Below are positions 15,656 through 24,743 of a stretch of 44,455 nt of DNA, piece by piece; positions within the stretch are counted from its first letter, which is position 1; each line of letters begins with the position of its first letter. The DNA is from RGIG5612 sp045599965 (GTDB taxonomy: Bacteria; Bacillota; Clostridia; Lachnospirales; Lachnospiraceae): contig JAZRXA010000027.1 of assembly GCA_045599965.1 (NCBI GenBank), positions 1 through 44,455 on the forward strand. Reading direction: 5' to 3'. A program made the position numbers and the translations under genes. Under the pieces are notes generated by a model that saw only the letters and a list, made by a program, of their open reading frames with translations, did no database searches and had not been told where the DNA came from.

Positions 15656-16954
15656 TTATTCTTTTGTACGAAGAATTATTGATGCAAGGTTTTGAGCTCC
15701 ACCGAAACCTCTAAGGAATGTTGTCTTAGGAGTTTTCTTAACTTGAGTTTCACCCATTTCTCCACGCATCTGTTTAACAGCTTCGTAAATATCAGCAACA
15801 CCTGAAGCAGCATGAGCATGTCCGAATGAACATCTTCCACCGTTAGTGTTGATAGGCTTGTCACCATCAAATTTTGTACGACCTTCGATGAAGTATTTCC
15901 ATCCTTCACCTTCTGGGAGGTATCCACTAACTTCTGCAGCAAGGAGCTGAGATGTAATAAAGAAGTCATTTGCCAAAAGTAAATCGATTTCATCAGGTTT
16001 AACACCTGTAAGTTCATATACCTGGCGAGTAGCTTCCATAGTTCCATAAAGCTCAACGTGAGGTTGTGTAGCTTCACGAGTAGCATTACCAATACCTAAA
16101 ACTTCTATAGGCTTTTTATCTGTGAATTGTGAAGCCATCTCAGTTGGGCATACGATAAAGGCAGCAGCGCCGTCACATTTAAGTTCAAGGCCTGAAGCTC
16201 TAAGGTATCCGCTCATCTTAGGATTGTAGAATGATTTCATGTATTCCATAACATCGTCAAAACCGTTTTCTTTAGCGATTTCTTCGTATGTTTTCTTTGA
16301 ATATGAAAGAGGATTCTTAACTGCATTGTATCTTGAGTTAAGAGCCATATGGATTAATGTATCATCTAATTCTTCGTCTGTAAGATGGTATGTTGCTTTA
16401 TACCATGCAGCTGCATCGTCCTGGTGGATATTAGGGCCACACATAAGTGGACGAGTATAAGCTCTGTCATAAATCCATTTAAGTGACTCAAAGAAATCAG
16501 CATCTTCAAATTTCTTTCTGATATGTGCAGGACAATCAGGAAGAGCGATACAATCACCAAATTCAACACAACCAGATAATACAACGTTGTATTTACCTGA
16601 AGCTACAGCATTAACAGCTTGCTCTAAAGCAAGATAACCTGTACAGCAAGCTTCTGAGTGGTGAACTGAGCCTTTTCCTCTCATACCGAACCATTCTGAA
16701 ATTTGAATATTAGGTGTGATGTAGTTTGAACCATAAAATGGGTTAGCTTGTCCATGGAAGAAATAGTCAACGTCCTTAGGAGTAACGCCAGCATCTTCCA
16801 TTGCTTTGTAAGCTGCATAACCAAAGAATTCGCCTTCTGAATATCCAACAGTCTCAGGATCATCAAGTGTACGCAAAAATGGTGTACAGCCAACACCAAT
16901 GATAGATACGCTTCTACTATATGGATGAAGCGTTGTTTTGTTAATGTTGTTCAT
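15656..16954 (-). CDS. Thiolase-like (SCP-x type) acetyl-CoA acetyltransferase
   Basis: Thiolase-superfamily enzyme (432 residues) that would form or cleave a beta-ketoacyl-CoA. Nucleophilic Cys is in SEACCTGYLAL (C103/C104); the GHAHAASG motif near residue 370 provides the active-site His, and GGRCSFGH is typical of the sterol-carrier-type thiolases partnered by DUF35 proteins. No KAS-III or HMG-CoA synthase gene is adjacent, so the pathway is unknown; candidates are acetoacetyl-CoA formation or degradation of a branched or aromatic acyl-CoA. Start ATG 16954 has GAGAGG upstream in minus reading. It is divergent from the hydrogenase operon, with about 160 bp shared control region. Confidence 0.87.
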   Translation of the reverse strand: MNNINKTTLHPYSRSVSIIGVGCTPFLRTLDDPETVGYSEGEFFGYAAYKAMEDAGVTPKDVDYFFHGQANPFYGSNYITPNIQISEWFGMRGKGSVHHSEACCTGYLALEQAVNAVASGKYNVVLSGCVEFGDCIALPDCPAHIRKKFEDADFFESLKWIYDRAYTRPLMCGPNIHQDDAAAWYKATYHLTDEELDDTLIHMALNSRYNAVKNPLSYSKKTYEEIAKENGFDDVMEYMKSFYNPKMSGYLRASGLELKCDGAAAFIVCPTEMASQFTDKKPIEVLGIGNATREATQPHVELYGTMEATRQVYELTGVKPDEIDLLLANDFFITSQLLAAEVSGYLPEGEGWKYFIEGRTKFDGDKPINTNGGRCSFGHAHAASGVADIYEAVKQMRGEMGETQVKKTPKTTFLRGFGGAQNLASIILRTKE

Positions 16955-17116
16955 TTCGATTCCTCTCTATATATTTATTTTCGAATATAAAGATTTTACC
17001 ACATTACCACATAAAAAAATACTATCAAAATAGCAAAAAATGCACTACAATATTATAGAAGGGACTTTGCGCATTTTTACAAGGCGCAAATATTTATATA
17101 AAAGAGAGGTAAAAAA
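16955..17116. promoter_or_regulatory. Divergent control region between the thiolase and hydrogenase operons
   Basis: 162 bp, very AT-rich. On the minus strand TGTGGTAAAAT resembles an extended -10. On the plus strand TATTAT (about 17051-17056) is a possible -10. A hairpin TTTGCGC/GCGCAAA (17066-17090) lies in the leader of the plus-strand operon. I looked for a Rex-type palindrome and found none. Confidence 0.4.
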
Positions 17117-18949
17117 GTGAGTAGACTTACTTTATCAAACACAAATGATGTTGAAGCGACTTTAGATGGCATCTATACCTATATGGAAAGACATCTAACT
17201 TTCAACCCGACCGATACATGCCCAATAGATATGGTTTCCGCATTTTTAAGGCTTTATATGACTCAAAGTTGTGGAAAATGCACTGCATGTAGAGTAGGAC
17301 TTAACCAACTTAGTAAATTAAATGAGATGGTTCTTTCTGGAACAGCAACAGATGAGACTTTAGAAAAGATTGAAACACTAGCAAGAAACATTTCTGTATC
17401 AGCTGACTGCGCAATCGGTGCTGAGGCAGCAAAGATGGTTCTTAAGGCATTAAAAGGTTGTGAAGATGATTATAAATCACATGTACACAATCAATATTGT
17501 CTTGCAGAACGTACAGATTCTATTCCTTGTGTCGCTGCATGTCCAGCACATGTTAATATACCTGGCTACGTAGCACTCGTTGGTGAGAAAAAATATGAAG
17601 AAGCAGTACAGGTTATCTTAAACGATAATCCATTCCCAGTTGTATGTGCACTTATTTGCGAACATCCTTGCGAGGTTAGATGCAGAAGAACTCTTTTAGA
17701 TGCCCCAGTTAATATTAGAGGCTTAAAGAGAACGGCAGTTGAAAATACTGATAAGGTACAAATGCCTTCTAGATGCCCAGAAACAGGAAAGAAAATAGCA
17801 GTCGTAGGTGGTGGACCTTCAGGACTTACAGTTGCTTTTTATTTGCAACTTATGGGACACCAAGTTACTGTTTTTGAAAGAAAGAAAAGACTTGGAGGAA
17901 TGCTTATTTATGGTATTCCTGCTTATCGTCTTCCGCGTACATATCTTCAAAAAGATATTGATGCAATTCTTTCAACAGGAATCGAGGCAAAACTTAATAC
18001 CAACGTTGGTGTTGGCGAATATACAATAGATAAACTTAGGAAGCAGTATGATGCAATCTATTTCTCAATCGGAGCTCATAAGGCAAAAGATATCGGAATA
18101 GAAGGCGAAGATGCACCTAACGTTATCTCTGCAGTTGATTATCTTGGACAACTTGGCGATGACGAGAAGATAGATTTCACAGGAAAGAAAGTATGCGTTG
18201 TTGGTGGCGGAAACGTTGCTATGGACTGTACTAGAAGTGCTATTAGATGCGGCGCTGAGTCAGTTTCAATTATTTATAGAAGACGTAGAGAAGATATGAC
18301 AGCACTTCCAGATGAAATCGAAGGTGCTATCGCAGAAGGAGCAAATCTTTTAGATCTTCATGCACCGCTGAAAATAGAAAAAGATGCAAATGGTCAAGCA
18401 ATTGCTCTTTGGGTAACTCCGAATATGGTTGGAAAAATTGTTAATGGACGAATGAATCCAACTTCATCAGGAGATCCAGATAAGCGTATTGAGTGCGACA
18501 TTATTATTAAAGCCATCGGTCAAGGAACAGATGTTTCAGGATTCGATGAAGCAGGAATACCAATCGAAAGAGGACTCATTAAAGCTGATAATGTAACGAG
18601 CATCGACCAAATACCTGGCGTATTTGCTGGTGGCGATTGTGTTACAGGACCTAAGACAGCAATAGCTGCTATTGCAGCTGGAAAAGTTGCAGCTGCTAAT
18701 ATTGATGAGTATTTGGGCTATCATCATAGCGTACATAGAGATATTGATATCCCAGATGTTGTATTAAAAGATAGAGAATATTGCGGACGTGTAAACATGA
18801 CAGAAAGACCTGCAGAAGAAAGAAAGCATGATTTCGAATTGATGGAAAATCAAATGACCGAAAAAGAAGCATGTCAAGAATCTGGCAGATGTTTAAGATG
18901 CGATCACTATAATTGTGGAATAATCAAAGGAGGTCGAAAAGCATGGTAA
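17117..18949 (+). CDS. NuoF-type Fe-S domain fused to GltD-like NAD(P)H oxidoreductase
   Basis: 610-residue electron-transfer flavoprotein. Residues about 30-115 resemble the C-terminal NADH-binding-subunit [4Fe-4S] domain of NuoF (SCGKCTACRVG plus a later Cys). From about 130 the protein follows the glutamate-synthase small subunit pattern: CVAACPAHVNIPGYVALV and ICEHPCEVRCRR (Fe-S domain), then VVGGGPSGLTVAFYL (FAD) and VVGGGNVAMDCTRSA (NAD(P)H). No large glutamate synthase subunit is nearby. It overlaps the hydrogenase gene, so it probably exchanges electrons between NAD(P)H and the hydrogenase; such GltD-hydrogenase pairs are known in clostridia. Whether it bifurcates is not known. Start is GTG 17117 after GAGAGG. 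Confidence 0.87.
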   Translation: MSRLTLSNTNDVEATLDGIYTYMERHLTFNPTDTCPIDMVSAFLRLYMTQSCGKCTACRVGLNQLSKLNEMVLSGTATDETLEKIETLARNISVSADCAIGAEAAKMVLKALKGCEDDYKSHVHNQYCLAERTDSIPCVAACPAHVNIPGYVALVGEKKYEEAVQVILNDNPFPVVCALICEHPCEVRCRRTLLDAPVNIRGLKRTAVENTDKVQMPSRCPETGKKIAVVGGGPSGLTVAFYLQLMGHQVTVFERKKRLGGMLIYGIPAYRLPRTYLQKDIDAILSTGIEAKLNTNVGVGEYTIDKLRKQYDAIYFSIGAHKAKDIGIEGEDAPNVISAVDYLGQLGDDEKIDFTGKKVCVVGGGNVAMDCTRSAIRCGAESVSIIYRRRREDMTALPDEIEGAIAEGANLLDLHAPLKIEKDANGQAIALWVTPNMVGKIVNGRMNPTSSGDPDKRIECDIIIKAIGQGTDVSGFDEAGIPIERGLIKADNVTSIDQIPGVFAGGDCVTGPKTAIAAIAAGKVAAANIDEYLGYHHSVHRDIDIPDVVLKDREYCGRVNMTERPAEERKHDFELMENQMTEKEACQESGRCLRCDHYNCGIIKGGRKAW

Positions 18950-20691
18950 ATATAACTATTAACGACATTCCTGTACAAGTAGAAGAAGAAACAAGCATTT
19001 TAGATGCAGCTACAAAAGCAGGCGTAAATATTCCAACTTTATGTTACATGAAAGATGTAAATAAGATTGGTGCATGTAGAGTATGCCTTGTTGAAATAAA
19101 AGGTATGGATCAACTTTTTGCAGCATGCGACAACGTATGTGAAGAAGGAATGGAAATCTATACTAATACATTAAAAGTTATAGAAGCAAGAAGAACGAGC
19201 GTACAACTTTTACTTAGCCAACACAAAGTTGAATGCCCAACATGCGAAAGAAATGAAACATGTCAGCTTCAAAAAGTAGCTAATGATCTTGGCATTGTAA
19301 ACATGGATAAATACCAACAAGATTTCTTAGAAATTCCATGGCCGGATGATGTTCCAATTATTAGAGACGAAAGCAAATGTATAAGATGCTATAGATGCTT
19401 ATCAGAATGCGAAAAGGTTCAAACAATGAATGTTTGGGATATGATAGGCTCTGGGGTTCATACAACGGTTGGCGTTAGAGAACACAAACCACTTAAAGAT
19501 TCAAATTGTGTTTTCTGCGGACAGTGCGTAACACATTGCCCAACAAACGCTCTTTCAGTAAGAAAAGACATAAAATACTTATTATCTAAAAAAGGTGTGC
19601 TTAGAAATTCTGATAAAGTTTGCGTAGCGCAAATAGCTCCTGCTGTTCGTGCTGCATGGGGAGAGCCTTTAGGACTTAGCCCAGAAGTAGCAACAGAAAA
19701 ACGTTTAGCAGCAGTGCTTAAGAAAATTGGATTTGATTATGCCTTTGATACAAACTTTACAGCTGACCTTACAATTATGGAAGAAGGAACAGAATTCTTA
19801 CATAGATTTACAAACAAAGAACAATACAGCTGGCCAATGTTTACATCATGCTGTCCAGGCTGGGTTAGATTTGTAAAGAAGCAATACCCAAAATTAGTTC
19901 CAAATCTTTCAACAGCAAAATCGCCACAGCAGATGTTTGGCGCAGTAACAAAGACTTACTTTGCTAACAAAATAGGTGTAGATCCTGAAAACATTTATTG
20001 CGTTTCTATTATGCCATGTTCAGCAAAGAAAGCAGAAACTGAAATTTCAAATATCAATGATGCTAAAGAAGGTATAAAAGATGTTGATCTTTCAATAACA
20101 ACAAGAGAACTTTGCAACATGATTAAAGAACTTCAAATAGATGTTGCCAATTTAGATGAAGAAGATTTTGATTCACCACTTGGCACAGGTACCGGAGCAG
20201 CGGTTATCTTTGGTTCAACTGGTGGTGTTATGGAAGCTGCACTTCGTACATGCTACTTTGTATTAACAGGAAAAAATCCAGATGCAGATGAAACATTCAA
20301 AGCTGTTAGAGCAGCAGGTTCAACTAAACCTTGGGTTGAAGCTGAATATAATGTAAATGGTAATATTGTAAAAGCTGCAGTTGTAAATGGATTAGGAAAT
20401 ACAAGAAAACTTATCCAAGCAATTGAAGACAAAGAAGTAGAATACGATTTTGTTGAAGTTATGGCATGCCCAGGTGGTTGCGTTGGTGGAGGCGGACAGC
20501 CTATCCATTACAATGAAGAGTGGGCTAGCGATAGAGCAAAGGTCCTTTATGATTATGATGCGAAGAATACTTTGAGATTCTCACATGAAAATCCAGAAGT
20601 ACAAACTCTTTACAAGGAATTCTTAGGTGAACCTTGTTCAGAAGTTTCACACCACTTACTTCATACAGACCATACTGGTTGGAAAGCGTAG
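18943..20691 (+). CDS. hydA: [FeFe]-hydrogenase, multi-cluster
   Basis: Produces or oxidises H2. 582 residues with all canonical parts: N-terminal [2Fe-2S] domain (CYMKDVNKIGACRVC), His-ligated cluster (HKVECPTCERNETC), two [4Fe-4S] ferredoxin motifs (CIRCYRCLSEC and CVFCGQCVTHC), then the H-cluster motifs TSCCPGW (about 303), MPCSAKKAE (about 357) and MACPGGCVGGGGQP (about 507), and the small-subunit domain at the end. All ligand Cys are present, so it should be active. ATG 18943 with AAAGGAGG in front overlaps the preceding stop by seven bases; an earlier start at 18913 would add ten unrelated residues. Electron partner is most likely the GltD-like protein. Confidence 0.95.
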   Translation: MVNITINDIPVQVEEETSILDAATKAGVNIPTLCYMKDVNKIGACRVCLVEIKGMDQLFAACDNVCEEGMEIYTNTLKVIEARRTSVQLLLSQHKVECPTCERNETCQLQKVANDLGIVNMDKYQQDFLEIPWPDDVPIIRDESKCIRCYRCLSECEKVQTMNVWDMIGSGVHTTVGVREHKPLKDSNCVFCGQCVTHCPTNALSVRKDIKYLLSKKGVLRNSDKVCVAQIAPAVRAAWGEPLGLSPEVATEKRLAAVLKKIGFDYAFDTNFTADLTIMEEGTEFLHRFTNKEQYSWPMFTSCCPGWVRFVKKQYPKLVPNLSTAKSPQQMFGAVTKTYFANKIGVDPENIYCVSIMPCSAKKAETEISNINDAKEGIKDVDLSITTRELCNMIKELQIDVANLDEEDFDSPLGTGTGAAVIFGSTGGVMEAALRTCYFVLTGKNPDADETFKAVRAAGSTKPWVEAEYNVNGNIVKAAVVNGLGNTRKLIQAIEDKEVEYDFVEVMACPGGCVGGGGQPIHYNEEWASDRAKVLYDYDAKNTLRFSHENPEVQTLYKEFLGEPCSEVSHHLLHTDHTGWKA

Positions 20692-21423
20692 ATGGTAAAG
20701 TTTTTTAAGAATAAAAACATAATAAAAATAATTATTGCCGCGTGCGTTTTGATTTTAATTGCAATTGCCGCGGCAATTGTTATTGATGAGTCTAAAATTA
20801 ATGATGTTATGAAAAATTATACAAATTATTTTGACGAAAAAGAAACGATTAAAATCGATTGCTTTGGAGATTCAATAACATATAGTTCAAATGGAATAAC
20901 CTACGAAAAAAGTAGTAAAACATATCCCGATGTATTAGAAAAAACTCTTTATAAATTCTTTAATGCGCCTTCAAGTTCTTACAAAGTAAAAAGTATTGAA
21001 GTAAATAATTTAGGAATCCCAGGAGATTGGATTTTACCAGACAGTTATAAAAGACTTTCTGGTGATGCAGATATAGTAATAATGCTTTATGGCATTAATA
21101 ATGTATTTCAAAATCAACCTTATAAAGGAATAATAGAATCTAATATAGCTGAAATAAAAAAGACAGGCGCAAAGATTTATCTTGTTCTTTACGCTGAGTG
21201 TCAAAGCTGTCAATATACAGAATTAATAAAGAGAACTAACGACTATATAAGAAAAGTTGCCAAAGAAACGGGTGAAGATTTAATAGACCCTAATATTGAA
21301 CTTTCTAAAGTTGAAAATCTTGATGACTATTTTGTAAAAGATGGCATCCACTTTACTTCGGATGGCTATGAGCTCTTCGCTCAAATTATCGCTGACAATA
21401 TCTACAAATATTATAGAAAATAG
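20692..21423 (+). CDS. SGNH/GDSL-type hydrolase with N-terminal membrane anchor
   Basis: 243-residue protein with a signal-anchor helix (about 10-30, IIIAACVLILIAIAAAIVID) and an extracellular SGNH hydrolase domain. Block I is CFGDSITY (nucleophile Ser), block III is LYGINN (Asn), and block V is DGIHFTSDG (Asp/His). It could deacetylate or de-esterify a cell-wall or surface polysaccharide, or a lipid; substrate unknown. ATG directly follows the hydA stop with no separate strong ribosome site, so it is translationally coupled, although a metabolic link to hydrogenase is not evident. Confidence 0.85.
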   Translation: MVKFFKNKNIIKIIIAACVLILIAIAAAIVIDESKINDVMKNYTNYFDEKETIKIDCFGDSITYSSNGITYEKSSKTYPDVLEKTLYKFFNAPSSSYKVKSIEVNNLGIPGDWILPDSYKRLSGDADIVIMLYGINNVFQNQPYKGIIESNIAEIKKTGAKIYLVLYAECQSCQYTELIKRTNDYIRKVAKETGEDLIDPNIELSKVENLDDYFVKDGIHFTSDGYELFAQIIADNIYKYYRK

Positions 21424-21433
21424 GCGCATTTTC

Positions 21434-21463
21434 TTGACTGTACTTAGCCTAAGAATGTATAAT
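21434..21463 (+). promoter_or_regulatory. Promoter for the cdaA cluster
   Basis: TTGACT (21434-21439), 18-bp spacer, TATAAT (21458-21463). It starts ten bases after the SGNH hydrolase stop and precedes the small membrane protein gene. Confidence 0.75.
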
Positions 21464-21472
21464 TGTTTGACT

Positions 21473-21496
21473 AAATTGAGTTATTGCGCTCAATTT
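21473..21496 (+). terminator. Hairpin in the cdaA cluster leader (terminator or attenuator)
   Basis: AAATTGAG (21473-21480) pairs with CTCAATTT (21489-21496), followed by a short T-rich tract. It lies just downstream of a promoter, so it may end transcription from the hydrogenase operon and limit entry into the cdaA cluster. Confidence 0.55.
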
Positions 21497-21523
21497 TATT
21501 TACTAAAGCTACGAGGCAATTAG

Positions 21524-21931
21524 ATGATAAACAACAAAAAGGTTGAGCTTATGAGCAAAGTTGCTTTATATGAGCACAGCGAAGGTAAGCAAACCATTAG
21601 ACTAAATAAATATTTTAAGCAAGACTATGCGACCACAAACATGCTTAGGAGTGCGCCGTTAGGTTTTATTTGCGTAATACTTATTGTTGCTTTGATGTAT
21701 ATCGTCAAAGAAGATTGGGTATCGTCACTTATAAGAACTATAGGAGGCGTTGCAACAATTATAGTAATTATTGTTACGGTAGTTGTTTTTATCGCACTTT
21801 ATTGTTTGTTTTCACAATATATGTTTAATCATAAATATGAAAATTTTAGAGGTAATTTAAGAACATACGGATTATATCTTAGACGACTAGAAAAAATTTA
21901 TGATGAAGAAAACGAAAAGAAGGAAGTCTAA
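21524..21931 (+). CDS. Hypothetical membrane protein with two helices
   Basis: Not recognised. 135 residues (or 126 if the start is ATG 21551, which has a slightly better ribosome site). A hydrophilic N-terminal part with RLNKYFKQDYATTNML is followed by two membrane helices (about 45-62 and 72-98) and a charged C-terminal tail (LRRLEKIYDEENEKKEV) predicted in the cytoplasm. It heads a cluster leading to cdaA, so association with cell-envelope or c-di-AMP signalling is possible but unproven. Confidence 0.68.
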   Translation: MINNKKVELMSKVALYEHSEGKQTIRLNKYFKQDYATTNMLRSAPLGFICVILIVALMYIVKEDWVSSLIRTIGGVATIIVIIVTVVVFIALYCLFSQYMFNHKYENFRGNLRTYGLYLRRLEKIYDEENEKKEV

Positions 21932-21942
21932 ATTTTAGTAAC

Positions 21943-22884
21943 ATGAAAAACATTGTTAATATCGTAAATAAAATAGAAGAATTCTACTATGCTCACAAGA
22001 GCATTATGAGCTATGTCTCAAGAGTGGTGATTTTATTTGTAAGTTTAGTAATTCTTAGAGAACATGCAGGGTACAACACACTTTTGACAAACTTTTTAGT
22101 TATTATTCTTATCTCGGTATTAGGTGCCTTTGCACCATTTAAGTTTTTCTTACTTGTGGTATTAGCCTATGTAACCGTTCAAATGTTTAGCATTTCGCTT
22201 GCAATAGGATTGGTAACAGTTATTGTTTTGGCAATAATGTATTTATTGTTTTATAGATATTCACCGGAGTATGGAATCGTATTAATACTAACACCGATAC
22301 TATTTTTGATAAGGCTTGAACTTGTTATTCCGATATTGCTTGCAGTTGTTGCACCAACAATTTCATCAATCGCTATGTTGTTTGGCACAGTATTTTTCTA
22401 TTTAATTAAATTTGTTGATGTTAATGCAGCATCGCTAACTCAAGCTACGGGATTAAGTGAACTTGAAAAAGGTCAGATGCTTCTTACGGGAGTATTTTCG
22501 AACTATGAATTTTTATATATGATTATTACGATGTTTGCGGTATTTATGTTAGTTCATTTCCTTAAGAAAATTAGCATAAATTATTCATCAGAAATTGCAA
22601 TCGCATCCGGAACAGGATTATTTATTATATTAACGATTGCTTCAGAATTGATTTTTGGAACAATTACAACCGACAACCTTTTAGGATTTTTAATCGGTGG
22701 AATAGTATCTGGGGCAATAGTATATTTTATGAATATGATAAAAAGACCACTTGATTATACAAGAACTGAACTAATAGAATTTGAAGATGAGGAATACCAA
22801 TACTATGTAAGAGCTGTTCCTAAAGCATCTTACGAAAAAGAAATTGTTAACGTTAAGAAAATTAATAAGAGGAAAGAATCTTGA
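21943..22884 (+). CDS. Hypothetical polytopic membrane protein upstream of cdaA
   Basis: Not recognised. 313 residues with about eight or nine hydrophobic segments between residues 25 and 260 and a charged cytoplasmic tail (ELIEFEDEEYQYYVRAVPKA and a Lys-rich end). No known transporter signature. ATG 21943 lacks a strong ribosome site; it starts 12 bases after the previous stop. It overlaps cdaA (TTGA at 22881-22884), so it is produced together with the cyclase and could be a membrane partner or regulator of CdaA. This functional link is inference. Confidence 0.75.
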   Translation: MKNIVNIVNKIEEFYYAHKSIMSYVSRVVILFVSLVILREHAGYNTLLTNFLVIILISVLGAFAPFKFFLLVVLAYVTVQMFSISLAIGLVTVIVLAIMYLLFYRYSPEYGIVLILTPILFLIRLELVIPILLAVVAPTISSIAMLFGTVFFYLIKFVDVNAASLTQATGLSELEKGQMLLTGVFSNYEFLYMIITMFAVFMLVHFLKKISINYSSEIAIASGTGLFIILTIASELIFGTITTDNLLGFLIGGIVSGAIVYFMNMIKRPLDYTRTELIEFEDEEYQYYVRAVPKASYEKEIVNVKKINKRKES

Positions 22885-23750
22885 GCTTTTGGGATAATAT
22901 TGTTTCATATTTTCATAAGTATCTATCTCTAACATCATTCAATGTCATTGATGCTATTGAGATAGTAGTTATCGCAATTCTCTTTTATTACTTGATGGTA
23001 TGGTTTAAGAAGACAAGAGCATGGGCTCTTTTTAAAGGAATCGTTATCATCTTAATAATTATTTTGATTGCGGCTATTTTTAGTTTCAACACAATCGTAT
23101 GGATTGCATCTAGAACTCTTAGTGTTGGCATTATTGGATTGTTCATTATTTTCCAACCAGAGTTAAGAAGAGCTTTAGAGCAGATTGGACAAAGAAAAAT
23201 ATTCAGAGGACTTTTTTCTGGAGACAAAGGAAAAAATATTAGATTTTCAGATCGCACTATAGATGAAATCTTAAGAGCAGTATCAAACCTTTCTAGAAAC
23301 AAGACGGGGGCTCTTATATGCATCGAAGCTGGAATTGGTCTTGGTGAATATGAAAAGACAGGTATTGAATTAGATGCTGAAGTATCAAGCCAAATTCTTG
23401 AAAATATTTTTGTAGATAAGACTCCTCTTCATGATGGAGCTGTAATTATAAGGAATGATAGAGTTGTTGCCGCAACATGCTACCTTCCTTTATCATCAAA
23501 TTATTCATTAAATAAAAAATACGGCACAAGACATCGCGCAGCCTTAGGTTTGAGCGAAGTTTGCGATGCCTTTACAATAATTGTTTCAGAAGAAACAGGA
23601 GAAATCGCAATTGCCTTAAAGGGTGAGTTTCTTGAGGATGTTGAAGTAACTGAACTTAAAGAAAAACTTTTAGAAGCACAAAAACCTTCGGGCTCAAAAA
23701 TTGTAGAAAAAATTAAGAAAGGAGTCCAAGACAAAGATGAACAAAATTAA
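22881..23750 (+). CDS. cdaA: Diadenylate cyclase CdaA
   Basis: Makes c-di-AMP from two ATP; this second messenger controls potassium and osmolyte uptake and cell-wall balance. 289 residues: three N-terminal membrane helices (about 20-90) and a cytoplasmic DAC (DisA_N) domain. The motifs LHDGAVII (DGA near residue 185) and GTRHRAALG (RHR near residue 217) are the nucleotide-binding signatures. The start is TTG 22881, forced by overlap with the preceding stop, with AGAGGAAAG upstream; no ATG fits. It overlaps cdaR by 14 bases, the standard cdaA-cdaR arrangement. glmM, often the third gene, is absent; galE follows. Confidence 0.95.
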   Translation: MSFWDNIVSYFHKYLSLTSFNVIDAIEIVVIAILFYYLMVWFKKTRAWALFKGIVIILIIILIAAIFSFNTIVWIASRTLSVGIIGLFIIFQPELRRALEQIGQRKIFRGLFSGDKGKNIRFSDRTIDEILRAVSNLSRNKTGALICIEAGIGLGEYEKTGIELDAEVSSQILENIFVDKTPLHDGAVIIRNDRVVAATCYLPLSSNYSLNKKYGTRHRAALGLSEVCDAFTIIVSEETGEIAIALKGEFLEDVEVTELKEKLLEAQKPSGSKIVEKIKKGVQDKDEQN

Positions 23751-24735
23751 AGAGTTCCTTCAAAAATGGGTTGTTCATAACATTGGCTACAAAATTGGCG
23801 CTTTGGCTTTTGCATTTGTCTTGTGGCTCGTTGTTGTAAATATAAATGATCCAACAATTAATAGAACTATTGTAAATATTCCAGTAACTATTCTTAATGA
23901 AGAAAAAGTTTTGGATGGTTCACGTGTTTACACTATCGAAAGTGGAGAAACAGCAACTATTACTATCTCAGGAAATAGGAGTATTGTTTCAGGGTTGACT
24001 GCTGATGATTTTGTAGCAAAAGCAGATTTCTCAGAACTTTCAATAACTAATGCTGTTCCTATTACGGTTGAACTAGCTAGCGAATCAGCACGTTATTCTG
24101 GCTCAGTTAATATTACAGTCAGAACGACAAGCATGGTTATTAAACTTGAAAATATGGGAGAAAAGAATATTCCGGTTGAGGGAGTTGTTAACGGAACACC
24201 AGCAAATAATATATTTGTAGAAGATGTTGCTACTTCACCAGCGCAAGTTACTCTTAGAGCACCTGAGTCAGTATTAGAAGAGGCCGAAAAGGCAGTAGCT
24301 TATATAGATGCAAAAAATGTTTCTGGAGATATGGTTACTGATTGCAACCTTGTAATATTAAATTCTAAAGGTGGAGAAATTAGCCAAACAGAAGACATAA
24401 AATTGAGCGAAAGTACAGTAGCCGTTCAAATAAAGACATCACTTTCTAAGACAGTAGGTATTTTAATAACTCCGGTAGGAACCCCGGCAGAAGGAATGGA
24501 ATGTACAGGAATTACTTACTCAAAAGAGAAAGTTACTATTAGAGGAGCGAAGGAAATATTAGATTCAATTAGAGAAATAACACTTCCTTCTGAACTCTTA
24601 TCTATAGAAGGAAAAGATAAAGACGTTTCTATATCAGTAGATCTTTCAAAGTATCTACCTAAGGGCGTAGTTATCGGAAATGATAGCGCAACAATAACAA
24701 TCACAGCAACGATTGAAAATAAACAAGAAAGCTAA
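23737..24735 (+). CDS. cdaR: CdaR (YbbR-domain regulator of CdaA)
   Basis: 332-residue extracytoplasmic partner of CdaA. One N-terminal membrane helix (about 18-35, GALAFAFVLWLVVVN) anchors an extracellular region of YbbR repeats (about 45-330) recognisable by valine/isoleucine-rich beta segments such as IPVEGVVNGTPA and VGILITPVGTPAEGMEC. In other Firmicutes CdaR modulates cyclase activity. It starts 14 bases inside cdaA with AAGAAAGGAG as ribosome site. Confidence 0.9.
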   Translation: MNKIKEFLQKWVVHNIGYKIGALAFAFVLWLVVVNINDPTINRTIVNIPVTILNEEKVLDGSRVYTIESGETATITISGNRSIVSGLTADDFVAKADFSELSITNAVPITVELASESARYSGSVNITVRTTSMVIKLENMGEKNIPVEGVVNGTPANNIFVEDVATSPAQVTLRAPESVLEEAEKAVAYIDAKNVSGDMVTDCNLVILNSKGGEISQTEDIKLSESTVAVQIKTSLSKTVGILITPVGTPAEGMECTGITYSKEKVTIRGAKEILDSIREITLPSELLSIEGKDKDVSISVDLSKYLPKGVVIGNDSATITITATIENKQES

Positions 24736-24743
24736 GAAAAGAT

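Noticed and set aside
16955..17116. Rex-type operator for the hydrogenase operon
   Set aside because: No TTGTTAA-type inverted repeat of the expected spacing is present in the divergent region.
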